NCBI RefSeq assembly: GCF_001644605.1
Contig: NZ_CP011388.1
Coordinates: forward strand, 1,140,501 to 1,204,500
Length of the DNA: 64,000 nt
Direction: 5' to 3'
DNA from: Paenibacillus swuensis
GTDB lineage: Bacteria > Bacillota > Bacilli > Paenibacillales > DY6
The position numbers and the translations under genes are program-made. Under the pieces are notes generated by a model. That model did not search any database. It was not told where the DNA came from and was given only the letters and a program-made list of their open reading frames with translations. Positions 45,391 through 54,691 of the stretch are shown here, one piece after another (the stretch's first letter is position 1; each line of letters starts with the position of its first letter).

Positions 45391-46272
45391 ATGAAAGAGT
45401 CATTCAGCGAGAAACTATTTAACTATACGAATCTGGGATTACTCCTTCTGATCGGGCTGGTTTCTCTGTTCCCGTTCTACTATATCATCGTCGTCTCCTT
45501 TACGGATTCCAAATCGTTTATATCAAACAGCTTGACCCTATATCCGAAGAACTTCACCCTGGACGCCTACAGATATATTTTCTCAACAAAAACCTTTACG
45601 AATTCTCTGGGTGTGAGCGCTTATCTTGCCGTTGTGGGTACCGCCTTGAGTCTGATTGTTTCCGCGGCCTTTGGTTATATGGTTTCCCGAAAACGCCTAT
45701 ATGGCCGTAAGTTCTTTATGATCGCCCTGGTCATTACGCTTCTGTTTAATCCCGGGATCATCCCCCACTATTTATTGATTAAAGAAATGGGGCTTATGAA
45801 TAGCACTTGGTCCATCATCCTGCCCGGACTTCTAAGTGCCTGGAATGCCATATTGCTCAAAACGTTCTTTGACGGTATTCCGGAAAGCCTTGAAGAATCC
45901 GCCTTCATCGACGGAGCGAATGATATCCGCATCTTCTTTCAGATCATCTTACCGCTGTCTCTTCCCGCGCTCGCAGCTTTCGGTCTGTTCTTTGCCGTCG
46001 GGTATTGGAACACCTTCTTCCAGGCGGTTATGTACATTACGGACAGCACCAAATGGCCACTGCAAGTTCTTCTGCAAGCCATGCTGGTAGAATCGTCTAC
46101 GGGTATAGCCGATGCCGGAGTAGCCTCTCAGATGGCATCCGAACAGCAGGTTACGCCTGAAATCATTAAGATGGCCGCGATTGTTGTCGCCACCGTACCC
46201 ATTTTGTTGGTGTACCCGTTCCTGCAGAAGCATTTTGCCAAAGGTGTCATGTTGGGCTCTGTCAAGGGATGA
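45391..46272 (+). CDS. CUT1 ABC importer permease, YtcP type (locus C)
   Basis: A 293-residue permease with six predicted helices and the EAA loop EESAFIDGANDIRIFFQIIL. Its C-terminus KHFAKGVMLGSVKG closely matches the locus A homologue. AAGGAGG precedes the ATG. It pairs with the LplB-type subunit encoded just upstream. Confidence 0.92.
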   Translation: MKESFSEKLFNYTNLGLLLLIGLVSLFPFYYIIVVSFTDSKSFISNSLTLYPKNFTLDAYRYIFSTKTFTNSLGVSAYLAVVGTALSLIVSAAFGYMVSRKRLYGRKFFMIALVITLLFNPGIIPHYLLIKEMGLMNSTWSIILPGLLSAWNAILLKTFFDGIPESLEESAFIDGANDIRIFFQIILPLSLPALAAFGLFFAVGYWNTFFQAVMYITDSTKWPLQVLLQAMLVESSTGIADAGVASQMASEQQVTPEIIKMAAIVVATVPILLVYPFLQKHFAKGVMLGSVKG

Positions 46273-46313
46273 TCACATGTTATAGAATGTACTTAGAAAA
46301 GGGAGGCAGTATC

Positions 46314-47885
46314 ATGAAGAACAGAAAATCTGTATTGCTTGCTTTAACCGCTTTCATGGCTTTATCCGCCGTATTATCCGGGTGCGGGAATGCCGCAAAC
46401 GACCCAGAGACGGGTGCAGCCAATGCCGGGAACAAAAATGAACCAAAAGTAAAAGAGCCTACGGAATTCAGCATGATGAGCATAACCTATGAATCCGAGC
46501 TGCCGCAGAATGACAATCCGGTTGAACTGGAAATGGAGAAACGCACGAACACCAAGATGGACGTAACCTTCGTCCCTGCTAACAACTATGGCGATAAGAT
46601 CAAGGTGACGTTAGCTTCCGGCGACATCCCGGATGTTATGCTGACGACCTGGATTTATGATTCCGTTGTGCTTAGCGCGATCAAGCAAGGCGCTTTCTGG
46701 GATTTGACTCCTTATCTGAAAGACTATCCTAACCTTCTAAAGACTTATCCGAAAGAAAGTATTGATAACACGAAAGTAAACGGTAAGGTGTACGGCCTTC
46801 CGCGTCCGCGTCCTCTTGTTGGCGGTCAGGGTTTCCCTGCCCTCCGGAAGGATTGGTTGGATAAAGTCGGACTGCAAGTGCCGCAAACCATGGACGAATT
46901 ATACACCGTGTTGAAAGCATTTACAGAACAGGATCCGGATGGAAACGGAAAGAAAGATACGTACGGATTTATCGGTAGTGTAACGGAATCTTGGGTAGAT
47001 AAACTGGTTTTTGTTGAAGATGTATTCGCGGGTTATAACGGCATTTACTATCCTAAAGACGGCAAGATGCTTTACAGAGACCTGCTTCCTTCCACAAGAG
47101 AAGCACTTGTATGGTTGAATAAAGCTTACAAAGAAGGTGTTCTTGCGCCGGATTTCGCGGTCATTAAGAACTCCCAAGTGCTAGATTACGCCAAGCAGGG
47201 GAAAGTTGGTATGATCCCTACCGCCATGGATGCTAACGTTATTGGAGATTGGTTGACGGCGGTCCAGCCTAACGCGCCTAAAGCGGAAATTGTTCATGTT
47301 CCGACATTGGTTTCACCGGCTACAGGAAACAAATACTATCCTAAAGAAGGCGGACACTTCGGAAACTATATGATTTCCAAGAAGGTATCGGAAGAGAAAC
47401 TGAAAGACATTCTGGCATTCTTCGATTACGGCGCTTCCCAGGAAGGTATGGATCTGGCTAACTTCGGCTTCGACCCATCCCACTATAAGGAAAATGCGGA
47501 AGGTCAGAAGGAAATTACCGATGAGTTCAAGAAAATCGGCGGCAGCTCTTATAAGAATATCTGGACGCTTGTAAATCCTTATTCCCGTCTGACACCGAAA
47601 CCAGGTTACCCGAAAGAATACTACGCGCGTGACGTAAAAGTCGTTGAGGAAAGACTCTCAGTCGGCACTTACCTGAACACGAACGGCGTTGAATCGGAGA
47701 CGGAAGTGAAGTATGGTCCGGAAATTGGCAAAAAGATTCATGATATGAAGATGAAGGTCATTGTCGGCAAAGAATCCCTTGAGAATTGGGATAAATTTGT
47801 CGCAACGATGGAAAAGGATCCGAACTTAACTAAAATGCTTGAAGAGAAATATGCAAGCTATGTAAAGTTATACGGGGACAAGTAA
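46314..47885 (+). CDS. Extracellular solute-binding lipoprotein (locus C)
   Basis: A 523-residue lipoprotein with signal peptide MKNRKSVLLALTAFMALSAV and lipobox LSGC (Cys near 24). A short tether precedes a large family 1-type binding fold (KIKVTLASGDIPDVMLTTWI; LRKDWLDKVGLQVPQTMDEL). A calcium-loop-like DPDGNGKKDTYGF turn is present, as in the locus B protein. GGGAGG is 7 nt before ATG 46314. It likely binds mannose-containing oligosaccharides, judged only from the neighbouring GH130 gene. Confidence 0.92.
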   Translation: MKNRKSVLLALTAFMALSAVLSGCGNAANDPETGAANAGNKNEPKVKEPTEFSMMSITYESELPQNDNPVELEMEKRTNTKMDVTFVPANNYGDKIKVTLASGDIPDVMLTTWIYDSVVLSAIKQGAFWDLTPYLKDYPNLLKTYPKESIDNTKVNGKVYGLPRPRPLVGGQGFPALRKDWLDKVGLQVPQTMDELYTVLKAFTEQDPDGNGKKDTYGFIGSVTESWVDKLVFVEDVFAGYNGIYYPKDGKMLYRDLLPSTREALVWLNKAYKEGVLAPDFAVIKNSQVLDYAKQGKVGMIPTAMDANVIGDWLTAVQPNAPKAEIVHVPTLVSPATGNKYYPKEGGHFGNYMISKKVSEEKLKDILAFFDYGASQEGMDLANFGFDPSHYKENAEGQKEITDEFKKIGGSSYKNIWTLVNPYSRLTPKPGYPKEYYARDVKVVEERLSVGTYLNTNGVESETEVKYGPEIGKKIHDMKMKVIVGKESLENWDKFVATMEKDPNLTKMLEEKYASYVKLYGDK

Positions 47886-47891
47886 GAACTT

Positions 47892-47927
47892 GAAGAGGCC
47901 ATGCGAAATCATCGCATGGCTTCTTTA
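47892..47927 (+). terminator. Terminator of the locus C importer operon
   Basis: Stem GAAGAGGCCATGCGA / TCGCATGGCTTCTTT with a 5-nt loop; a T-rich stretch lies in the descending arm. Confidence 0.82.
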
Positions 47928-47957
47928 TGCTATTCTATATGCAGAAGGAGTGATGAT

Positions 47958-48374
47958 ATGAAAATTATTGAATTAACTTATGAGGATAATCAACAGCAAA
48001 TTTCAAATTTACTGGAAAAACACAGCAAGTCCAGCGATCCGAATATCCCGCCTTATGTACGTGAGACCATCTCGCTGGCCGCTTATGAAGACGATATTTA
48101 TATAGGCGGAGTCACGGGGGACATGGTCTGGAACATCCTTAATGTCCACCTGCTCGCCGTCGATCTTAATTATAGAGGAAATGGACTAGGAGCCGCCCTG
48201 CTGAAAGAAATCGAAGCTCGAGCTCGTCTTGCCGGCTGTAAGGTTAGCGAATTAACTACGATGAGCTGGCAAGCTCCTCACTTCTACCAGAAACAGGGAT
48301 ATGCTATTTTTGGTGAGATCAAAAATTGCCCTGTTGAAGGCGAAACCAAATTTTATCTTAAGAAAATTCTTTAA
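47958..48374 (+). CDS. GNAT-family N-acetyltransferase
   Basis: A 138-residue acetyltransferase fold. Motif A, which binds the acetyl-CoA pyrophosphate, reads VDLNYRGNGLGAALLKEIEARAR (R/Q-x-x-G-x-G/A form RGNGLGA, about 75-81). The substrate is unknown. The C-terminus LTTMSWQAPHFYQKQGYAIFGE is typical of small cytosolic GNATs. AGAAGGAG is 7 nt before ATG 47958. Its stop lies only 4 nt from the stop of the converging ABC exporter gene. Confidence 0.88.
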   Translation: MKIIELTYEDNQQQISNLLEKHSKSSDPNIPPYVRETISLAAYEDDIYIGGVTGDMVWNILNVHLLAVDLNYRGNGLGAALLKEIEARARLAGCKVSELTTMSWQAPHFYQKQGYAIFGEIKNCPVEGETKFYLKKIL

Positions 48375-48378
48375 TATG

Positions 48379-50223
48379 CTATAACAATTCGGCGTATGCT
48401 CCCCGCTTTTGCAATAAATCCTCATGACTCCCCTGCTCCACAATGCGGCCCCGGTCAATATACATAATCGTATCTGCATCGCGAATCGTATTCAAGCGGT
48501 GGGCGATGATGAAGGAAGTTCTTCCTTCCATCACCCGAAGCAGAGCCTCCTGGATGTGGAGTTCTGTACGGGTATCAATGGAGCTTGTGGCTTCATCCAG
48601 GATGAGGATCGCCGGCTCCGCCAGGATCACGCGCGCGATGGCCAACAGCTGCCGTTGCCCCTGACTCAGATTGCCGCCGTTCTCGGACAGCATCGTGTCG
48701 TACCCCTGAGGGAGCCGCCGGATGAAACGATCCGCATTAGCCAGGGTGCTGGCTTCCCGCATCGACGTCTCTGAGGCATCCGGGTTGCCGTACAAGATAT
48801 TCTCCCGGATCGTCCCGGAGAATAAGTAGGTGTCCTGCAGCACGATGCCAAAGCATCGTCTTAAGCTCTCCCGCGTATACTCGCGGATGTCTCTGCCGTC
48901 CAGCAGGATGCGTCCTTCGGTCACGTCGTAGAAACGAGTGATCAGGTTGACTATAGTCGTCTTCCCCGACCCGGTTGGGCCGATAAGCGCGGTTGAGCTT
49001 CCAGCCGGCGCATCGAAGCTCACTCCTTGCAGAATGGGCACATCGGATCGGTAGCTGAAGCTGACGTTCTCGAATGTCACCCGGCCGCGAGGGTTGGAGA
49101 CTGGCGTTGCGCCCGGCGTATCCGCCGACTCCTCCGGCTCATCCAGAATTTCAAAAACCCGTTCCGCGCCGGCCACCCCGGATTGCAGAACGTTGTACAT
49201 GTTCGCGAGTTCATTCAACGGCCGGACGAATTGCCTTGAGTAACTGAGAAAACTGGCGATTACACCTACCGTAATGTTTCCCTGTACCGCGAGAATCCCG
49301 CCTGCGATAGCCACGGCCGCAAACCCGATATTATTGATGACGCCTAAGAGCGGCATGAGAAAGCCGGAATAGATTTGCGCCTTCAAACCCACTTCTTGCA
49401 TCCGATCGTTAACGGCGTTAAATTCCTCCATCGACTTCCGTTCCCGGTTGAACGCTTTCACGACTTCCATGCCGGTGATTGTCTCCTCAATGTGGCCGTT
49501 TAGTTTCCCCAACTGCGCCTGTTGCTCCTTGAATAACACACGTGTCTTTCGTGTAATGGAGCGGGCCAGCACATACACCAACGGAACGGTAATTAACGTA
49601 GCTAACGTCAGCAGCGGACTTAACACCAACATCATTATGAGCGAGCCTGTGATGGAGATAACACCGGCCATAAGTTGTACGGTGGCCAGCGAGAGCGATT
49701 GACTTACGTTATCGATGTCATTGGACAGACGACTCATCAGTTCCCCATGGCGCCTCCCGTCAAAAAAACCCAGCGGCAGCTTCTGCAGCTTGCCGAACAG
49801 CGTGCGGCGCAAGCTGCCGATGATGCGCTGCGATACCCCGGCCATAAGCCAGCTCTGCAGCAAGTTCAGCACCGCATCGGCCAGATAAGCCGCGGCCAAC
49901 ACAAGTATAATCATCTCCAGCAGCCGGAGATTGACCTTCCCGTTGTCCGCGGTCATGGCGTTTACGGCCTCGCCGATCAAATACGGGCCCGCCAACGTCA
50001 GTAGGGAACTCGTAAGCAGGAACAGGAAAATCAGAAGGAGTCCCTTGCGTTCGTTTCCCACAAAGTTCATAAACCGCCGAATCGTACCCGTGAAATGCTT
50101 CGGCTTAGCACCTGGCCCTGAACCGCGGGCCCAGGCGCCGCCGCGGGGACTGTTCAGCACAGGGACTTCCCGCGAAGATCCGGCATCCCCGGTTCCCCCA
50201 GTATTGCGTTTCAAGTCAGACAT
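48379..50223 (-). CDS. ABC exporter half-transporter, canonical ATPase site (second gene)
   Basis: A 614-residue fusion of six membrane helices (about 55-345) and an ATPase domain. Walker A GPTGSGKTT is near 415, signature LSQGQRQLLAIARV and Walker B ILILDEATSSID with catalytic Glu intact. The N-terminal ~45 residues are Gly/Arg-rich. The partner gene starts the operon and ends 6 nt upstream. With the partner's degenerate site it fits the heterodimeric multidrug exporters of the BmrC/BmrD or LmrC/LmrD kind, which expel drugs or lipids. Confidence 0.9.
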   Translation of the reverse strand: MSDLKRNTGGTGDAGSSREVPVLNSPRGGAWARGSGPGAKPKHFTGTIRRFMNFVGNERKGLLLIFLFLLTSSLLTLAGPYLIGEAVNAMTADNGKVNLRLLEMIILVLAAAYLADAVLNLLQSWLMAGVSQRIIGSLRRTLFGKLQKLPLGFFDGRRHGELMSRLSNDIDNVSQSLSLATVQLMAGVISITGSLIMMLVLSPLLTLATLITVPLVYVLARSITRKTRVLFKEQQAQLGKLNGHIEETITGMEVVKAFNRERKSMEEFNAVNDRMQEVGLKAQIYSGFLMPLLGVINNIGFAAVAIAGGILAVQGNITVGVIASFLSYSRQFVRPLNELANMYNVLQSGVAGAERVFEILDEPEESADTPGATPVSNPRGRVTFENVSFSYRSDVPILQGVSFDAPAGSSTALIGPTGSGKTTIVNLITRFYDVTEGRILLDGRDIREYTRESLRRCFGIVLQDTYLFSGTIRENILYGNPDASETSMREASTLANADRFIRRLPQGYDTMLSENGGNLSQGQRQLLAIARVILAEPAILILDEATSSIDTRTELHIQEALLRVMEGRTSFIIAHRLNTIRDADTIMYIDRGRIVEQGSHEDLLQKRGAYAELL

Positions 50224-50229
50224 ACGGGC

Positions 50230-52008
50230 TCACGCCTCCTTCCCCAGCTGAGATCGGTAAATCTCCTGATACACACGGCAGGTGCGCAGCAAATGTTCAT
50301 GGGTGCCCTGACCGGCAATGGCGCCTTCGTCCATCACAATAATGTGATCGGCATCCGCCACCGATGAGATGCGCTGCGCGATGAGCAAGCAGGTCACCCC
50401 GCCCGCATACGCCTTCAATGCCGTCTTGATCCGCCCCTCTGTCGCCACATCCACCGCGCTGGTACAGTCATCCAGGATCAAGATATCGGGTTTCCGGATG
50501 AGCGCGCGGGCAATGGACACCCGCTGCTTCTGGCCTCCCGATAGATTGACTCCGCGTTGCCCGACCACCGTGTCATAACCTTCAGGAAAGGACGTAATAA
50601 AGCCGTCCGCTTCCGCCATCCTGGCATAGTGCGCCGCCTCTGCCTCATCCGCCTTTTCATTGCCCCAGCGGATATTCTCCATGAACGTCCCTGTGAACAG
50701 CATCGTCTTCTGCGGGACGATCGCGATCCGCTCCCTCAACGCTTGCGGATCCTGCGCATTCACATCCACGCCGCCAATCTTAACCCTACCCGAGGTTACG
50801 TCGTAGAACCGGGGGATTAGCGAGACCAGCGTGCTTTTGCCTGAACCCGTGGAACCGATCATGCCCACCGTCTGCCCCGGCAAGCAGGTAAAGCTGATTT
50901 GGCGCAGTACAGGCTCTCCTGAAGCCCCTGGATAAGAGAAGCTGACCTCCTCGAAGTCGATTCTTCCCCTCTCGTAACCAGCCTCAAGCGATCCGGCTTT
51001 CCCTTGTTCTGAAACTTGCTCTGGTTCTCGCTTCAATTCTCGTTCCGGTTCGCTACTTTCCATCGGGTCCGCTTGAGCAAATACCTCGCTAATTCTGACG
51101 GCGGAAGCACGGGCACGGATAAACAAGTTAACCACCATGGATATGAGCATCAAGGTGAACAAAATCTGGGTCGTATAATTGATGAACGCCATCACGACCC
51201 CAACCTGTTGATCTCCCGCTTGGACACCGAGCCCGCCAAGCCATAACACGGCAATAATCCCTAAGTTTACGGTCAACGCGCTTGCGGGATTAAACACCGA
51301 TGTCGCCCGCATCGCATGTATAGAGCCGGCTTGGTACTCCAGATTCGCGTTGTTGAACTTCTCTTGCTCATAATCAAACCGGTTAAACGCTTTTACGACG
51401 CGGACACCGGATAAATACTCACGCATGACGCTGTTCATGCGGTCGAGCGCCTTTTGGACCAGCGTAAACCGGGTGAACCCGATCTTCATATTCAGCGCGA
51501 GAAATAAGGCCACGACAGGCACAATGATATACAGAATGCGGGCCAAACCCGGGTCCAGCCGCGCCGCAAGAATAATACTTCCGATACAGATCAGGGGCGC
51601 TTTCACGAACACACGCATCAACCCGTTGATGAAATTCTGGACCTGGGTCACATCATTGGTCATTCGGGTAATCAGGGAAGCCCGCTCAAACCGGTCCAGG
51701 CTTGTGAACGACATTTGCCCGATCCGGGCAAATAAATCCGAGCGCAGCTCCGTTCCGAAGGCTTGGGACACACGGCTCGCGAGAATATTCCGGACCGAAG
51801 CGGCTATGGCCCCGACTGCGGTAATTAACAGCATAAAACCACCCATCCGCAGCACATAACTCAGATCCCGGTTCGCCACCCCCACGTCGATAATGAGCGC
51901 CATCAATGTCGGTAAAGCCAGCTCGCACAACGACTCTGCCGTCAGGAACAACACCGCCACGGTGAAATTCTTCCAATACTTCGGTATGTATTTCTTCAGA
52001 AAATGCAT
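50230..52008 (-). CDS. ABC exporter half-transporter, degenerate ATPase site (first gene)
   Basis: A 592-residue half-transporter: six helices (about 15-300), an acidic linker (about 315-340, SSEPERELKREPEQVSEQGK), then the ATPase domain. Walker A GSTGSGKST near 383, signature LSGGQKQRVSIARA, Walker B ILILDDCTSAVD: the catalytic Glu is replaced by Asp. Such a site is typical of one subunit in heterodimeric exporters. The ATG has AAAGGGGGA upstream. A possible promoter reads ATGACA-17-TATCCT about 50 nt upstream on the minus strand. It forms one operon with the next gene. Confidence 0.9.
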   Translation of the reverse strand: MHFLKKYIPKYWKNFTVAVLFLTAESLCELALPTLMALIIDVGVANRDLSYVLRMGGFMLLITAVGAIAASVRNILASRVSQAFGTELRSDLFARIGQMSFTSLDRFERASLITRMTNDVTQVQNFINGLMRVFVKAPLICIGSIILAARLDPGLARILYIIVPVVALFLALNMKIGFTRFTLVQKALDRMNSVMREYLSGVRVVKAFNRFDYEQEKFNNANLEYQAGSIHAMRATSVFNPASALTVNLGIIAVLWLGGLGVQAGDQQVGVVMAFINYTTQILFTLMLISMVVNLFIRARASAVRISEVFAQADPMESSEPERELKREPEQVSEQGKAGSLEAGYERGRIDFEEVSFSYPGASGEPVLRQISFTCLPGQTVGMIGSTGSGKSTLVSLIPRFYDVTSGRVKIGGVDVNAQDPQALRERIAIVPQKTMLFTGTFMENIRWGNEKADEAEAAHYARMAEADGFITSFPEGYDTVVGQRGVNLSGGQKQRVSIARALIRKPDILILDDCTSAVDVATEGRIKTALKAYAGGVTCLLIAQRISSVADADHIIVMDEGAIAGQGTHEHLLRTCRVYQEIYRSQLGKEA

Positions 52009-52100
52009 CTGCCGTCCCCCTTTGCGCGAAATCTCCTAATTTAAGGATACTCCTCTCGTAAGAAAATGTCATCCTGATGCTAAATTGGACTGAAACACGC

Positions 52101-52129
52101 TTTACAACAATGTAAATACCACTATTTAC
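52101..52129. promoter_or_regulatory. Overlapping palindromes in the divergent ABC exporter region
   Basis: TTTACAACAATGTAAA (52101-52116) and GTAAATACCACTATTTAC (52112-52129) share a middle GTAAA half-site. This gives three phased half-sites between the exporter operon (-) and the 52210 gene (+). It may be an operator for a repressor encoded elsewhere. Confidence 0.5.
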
Positions 52130-52209
52130 CATATACTAAGGGACTGAAACTGAGATCTCATACGAAGTCTTTAACATAGTGAAGTTTTCCATAGTAAGGA
52201 TGTGACGAA

Positions 52210-52710
52210 TTGTTGCAAAATAGGCCTTTAGTTACCTTAGAGGAAATGGTTACGGAATCCGAGCTCTTCCAATCGGTATATCCGGATTTAATCGGGGAGA
52301 TGGAGCGCATTGAGAATGCCCGCGGGAAGCTGAACGACTTTCAGCTGATGCTCGCCGTGGCTCACGCGAAGAACGGATTAGGCGTCCTTAGCTATGAGCG
52401 CAGGCAAATTATTAACGCGATTTTTGATTCGTTCATTAATTTATATCGCAAGAACGGCCGTATGTCGGCTGAAAGGTGGGCCAAGGAGACGTTCGGCTGC
52501 TACATTGAATCCGAGCTGGAAGATGTCTCGGATGTGGTGGTGCGGATTGAAGAGCTGCATCACCTCATTCATGATCGGGAGACCGAGCTGCTGCAGATGT
52601 ATCGAGAGCTGTATATGCTGGAGAATTACACGCAAAAGGATGAACCCGCTCCTGCCGTTGATTCTCCATCGGGCGAACCCAATGCTTCAAATGATGGGGG
52701 ACGCTCCTAA
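52210..52710 (+). CDS. Helical cytosolic protein, unknown function
   Basis: A 166-residue acidic protein, mostly helical (ELFQSVYPDLIGEMERIENA; RRQIINAIFDSFINLYRKNG; VVVRIEELHHLIHDRETELL) with a disordered tail rich in S, P, E and N. A TTG start is inferred (an adjacent TTG at 52213 is equally possible), with AAGGA upstream at about 9-12 nt. No signal peptide or membrane segment. I recognise no family. It is divergent from the ABC exporter operon and shares its regulatory gap. Confidence 0.6.
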   Translation: MLQNRPLVTLEEMVTESELFQSVYPDLIGEMERIENARGKLNDFQLMLAVAHAKNGLGVLSYERRQIINAIFDSFINLYRKNGRMSAERWAKETFGCYIESELEDVSDVVVRIEELHHLIHDRETELLQMYRELYMLENYTQKDEPAPAVDSPSGEPNASNDGGRS

Positions 52711-52767
52711 AACAAAACCTCTTGCCCCCGTGCTCAACATGAGCATTTATGGCAAGAGGTTTTTTGT
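52711..52767. terminator. Bidirectional terminator between the 52210 gene and the MFS gene
   Basis: Stem AACAAAACCTCTTGCC / GGCAAGAGGTTTTTTGTT with an inner hairpin (TGCTCA/TGAGCA); T-runs on both strands. Confidence 0.88.
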
Positions 52768-52791
52768 TGCATGCCTCCATATTCAACCCGT

Positions 52792-54120
52792 TCAGGTCTC
52801 CGCGGCGGACTTCGGCTTGTCCAGAATCGGGCGGATCCGCACCATGTAGAATACGAAGCCGATTAGAATGGTCACACCCGACCAAACGAACGGCAGGGTG
52901 TAATTGGAGCCCGCCAGGATCCATCCCGCGGCGTAAGCCGCTATGGCGGTACCCCCGCTGCGCGCGATGGTGCGCAGGCCCGCATAAAGATTGCGGTCCT
53001 CCTCCGGAACCGCGGACATGAGCTCGCTGTCCAACTGGTTGTTCCACATAATGAACAACCCGCCTCGCAGCAGGAGCAGCACCGTGAACAGCATCGGCGG
53101 CAGCGCCCATGCGAGCAGCAACACGACGGCCGCGTTACCGATGAACAGCAGGCCGAATGCCTGATGCGTGCCTACCCGCTCCAATAACATCGGCGCCAGG
53201 AGCGAGCCGGCGAACAGGAATACGCCGGCGATGGACAATACGATGGAGATGCTGCTGTCCGGCCAATCTAAACGGTATTTAAGAATGATATTTAAATAAT
53301 TGTTCAAGAATCCAAGCGCCAATCCTGACAGAAAGATCATTGCCGACAACGAAGCTAACATGGAGATTCTCGATCCCGCCCCCGACTTCGCTTGCCTGCG
53401 CTCAGCTGCTGCCCCGGACTTGGCCTGCTCAAGCGCTGCCGCTGCATGCACAGCTGCTCCTTCCGCCGCAGCTTGCTCAGGACTTACCGCTGCCGCTGCG
53501 GTTTGCTCACGTTCGCTTGCGCTCGTTACGCTTGGCAGCAGCAGCGCCCTAAGGACGCCGCCCAAGGCGAGCGAACCCGCGGCCGCATAGAACACCGGCT
53601 CATATGGCGTCACGCCGCCTTGCAGCCAACGCGGCAGCAAGCCGCCCAGCAATGTGCCGGCGCCCGTGAATAGCGTGAACGCCGCGAAGAGCACCGCATA
53701 GGCGCGGCGTTCCTCTTGCTTGTCGCGGCAATACTGGAACACCAGTTGTATTTCCGATACGACGATGGCCGTCATTCCGACGGACCACAGCAACTGGGAC
53801 ACATACATTGCCCAAGGCGCCGTCACCGCGCCGAAACCGGCCATCCCCAGCGCCACGCACAGCATCCCGGATGCCAGCATTCCCTTGCGGCCGACAACCC
53901 GAACCGCCAGCCCCGCCGGCAAGCTTAATAGTCCCATCGCAAGCGATCCGATGGATGTGAGACGGCCGATGAAGCCCTCGTCGTAGCCCAGATCCAGCAA
54001 ATGCAGATTCAACACCAGCGAGAACAACCCGATACCCACTCCGAACAAACACTCCGTCATGACAAAGATGCGGACGCCCGGAGACAATCCGCCCATTAAC
54101 TGCTGTAGATAAGTTTTCAC
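52792..54120 (-). CDS. Major facilitator superfamily transporter
   Basis: A 442-residue protein with about twelve hydrophobic helices in two halves. The helix 2-3 loop is GLAVRVVGRKGMLASG, close to the MFS G-x-x-x-D/R-R-x-G-R-K motif. The central loop is an unusual Ala-rich stretch (about 200-250: TAAAAVSPEQAAAEGAAVHA), GC-rich at the DNA level. A GTG start is inferred with GAAGGAG at about 13 nt, a wide spacing. The substrate is unknown; sugar or drug efflux is possible. It stands alone between terminators and the repeat-rich gap at 54121. Confidence 0.82.
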   Translation of the reverse strand: MKTYLQQLMGGLSPGVRIFVMTECLFGVGIGLFSLVLNLHLLDLGYDEGFIGRLTSIGSLAMGLLSLPAGLAVRVVGRKGMLASGMLCVALGMAGFGAVTAPWAMYVSQLLWSVGMTAIVVSEIQLVFQYCRDKQEERRAYAVLFAAFTLFTGAGTLLGGLLPRWLQGGVTPYEPVFYAAAGSLALGGVLRALLLPSVTSASEREQTAAAAVSPEQAAAEGAAVHAAAALEQAKSGAAAERRQAKSGAGSRISMLASLSAMIFLSGLALGFLNNYLNIILKYRLDWPDSSISIVLSIAGVFLFAGSLLAPMLLERVGTHQAFGLLFIGNAAVVLLLAWALPPMLFTVLLLLRGGLFIMWNNQLDSELMSAVPEEDRNLYAGLRTIARSGGTAIAAYAAGWILAGSNYTLPFVWSGVTILIGFVFYMVRIRPILDKPKSAAET

Positions 54121-54341
54121 TGTCTGTGTGCCGCTCCTTCATGTTGTATCCTTGCATTATAGCATATGGATCTCCACCGATGACGATCAGCACCGACCAC
54201 CCGTGCCTCATGTAACATTGCTGATACTGCTTGTTACCAATGGTTCCCACAGGTAGCTGTTCTCGCTAAACTATGCTATTTTTAAGTCATTTCTATTGCA
54301 CGGTTTCCAACCTGACGAACTTCTTCCCGACATATGCCACT

Positions 54342-54526
54342 CTAACGAACCCTGGAAACTCTTAGCCGCACTAATTATCCATTTCACAAAATTAACGAAC
54401 TCCAGAAGCGCTTAGATATCATATGGTATTGATTTTACGGGGTATGTATAACCTAAGCGTCGGCTGAGTTCGTTAGATTTCTACATGTGCTCATTTTTAG
54501 TGCTAAGCGCCCACTAGGTTCGTTAG
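54342..54526. repeat. Four copies of a 24-nt intergenic repeat, two per orientation
   Basis: Copies at 54342-54365 and 54392-54415 read CTAACGAAC-N7-GCGCTTAG (with small changes). Copies at 54453-54476 and 54503-54526 are the reverse complement (CTAAGCG...GTTCGTTAG). The inverted order lets the region fold into a large hairpin. Nothing else is visible in the 570-bp gap apart from a partial CTGACGAACTTC at 54312 and the terminator at 54613. Confidence 0.88.
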
Positions 54527-54612
54527 AATTCCCCTATACAAGATTACTCCCTATCAAGCCAGCATTCCCGTTAACGATTCCAACCTCGGCTAATGTGACT
54601 ATAACGCTAATC

Positions 54613-54645
54613 AAAAAAAGCCAACTCCATTAGGAGAAGGCTTTT
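54613..54645 (-). terminator. Terminator of the lyase operon
   Basis: Minus strand: AAAAGCC-TT-CTCC / GGAG-TT-GGCTTTTTTT with a TAAT loop. A run of TTGATCTTAT short repeats lies between it and the stop codon (54658-54690). Confidence 0.85.
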
Positions 54646-54691
54646 CTAGTTCTTACTTTATTTGATCTTATTGATCTTATTTGATCTCAAC

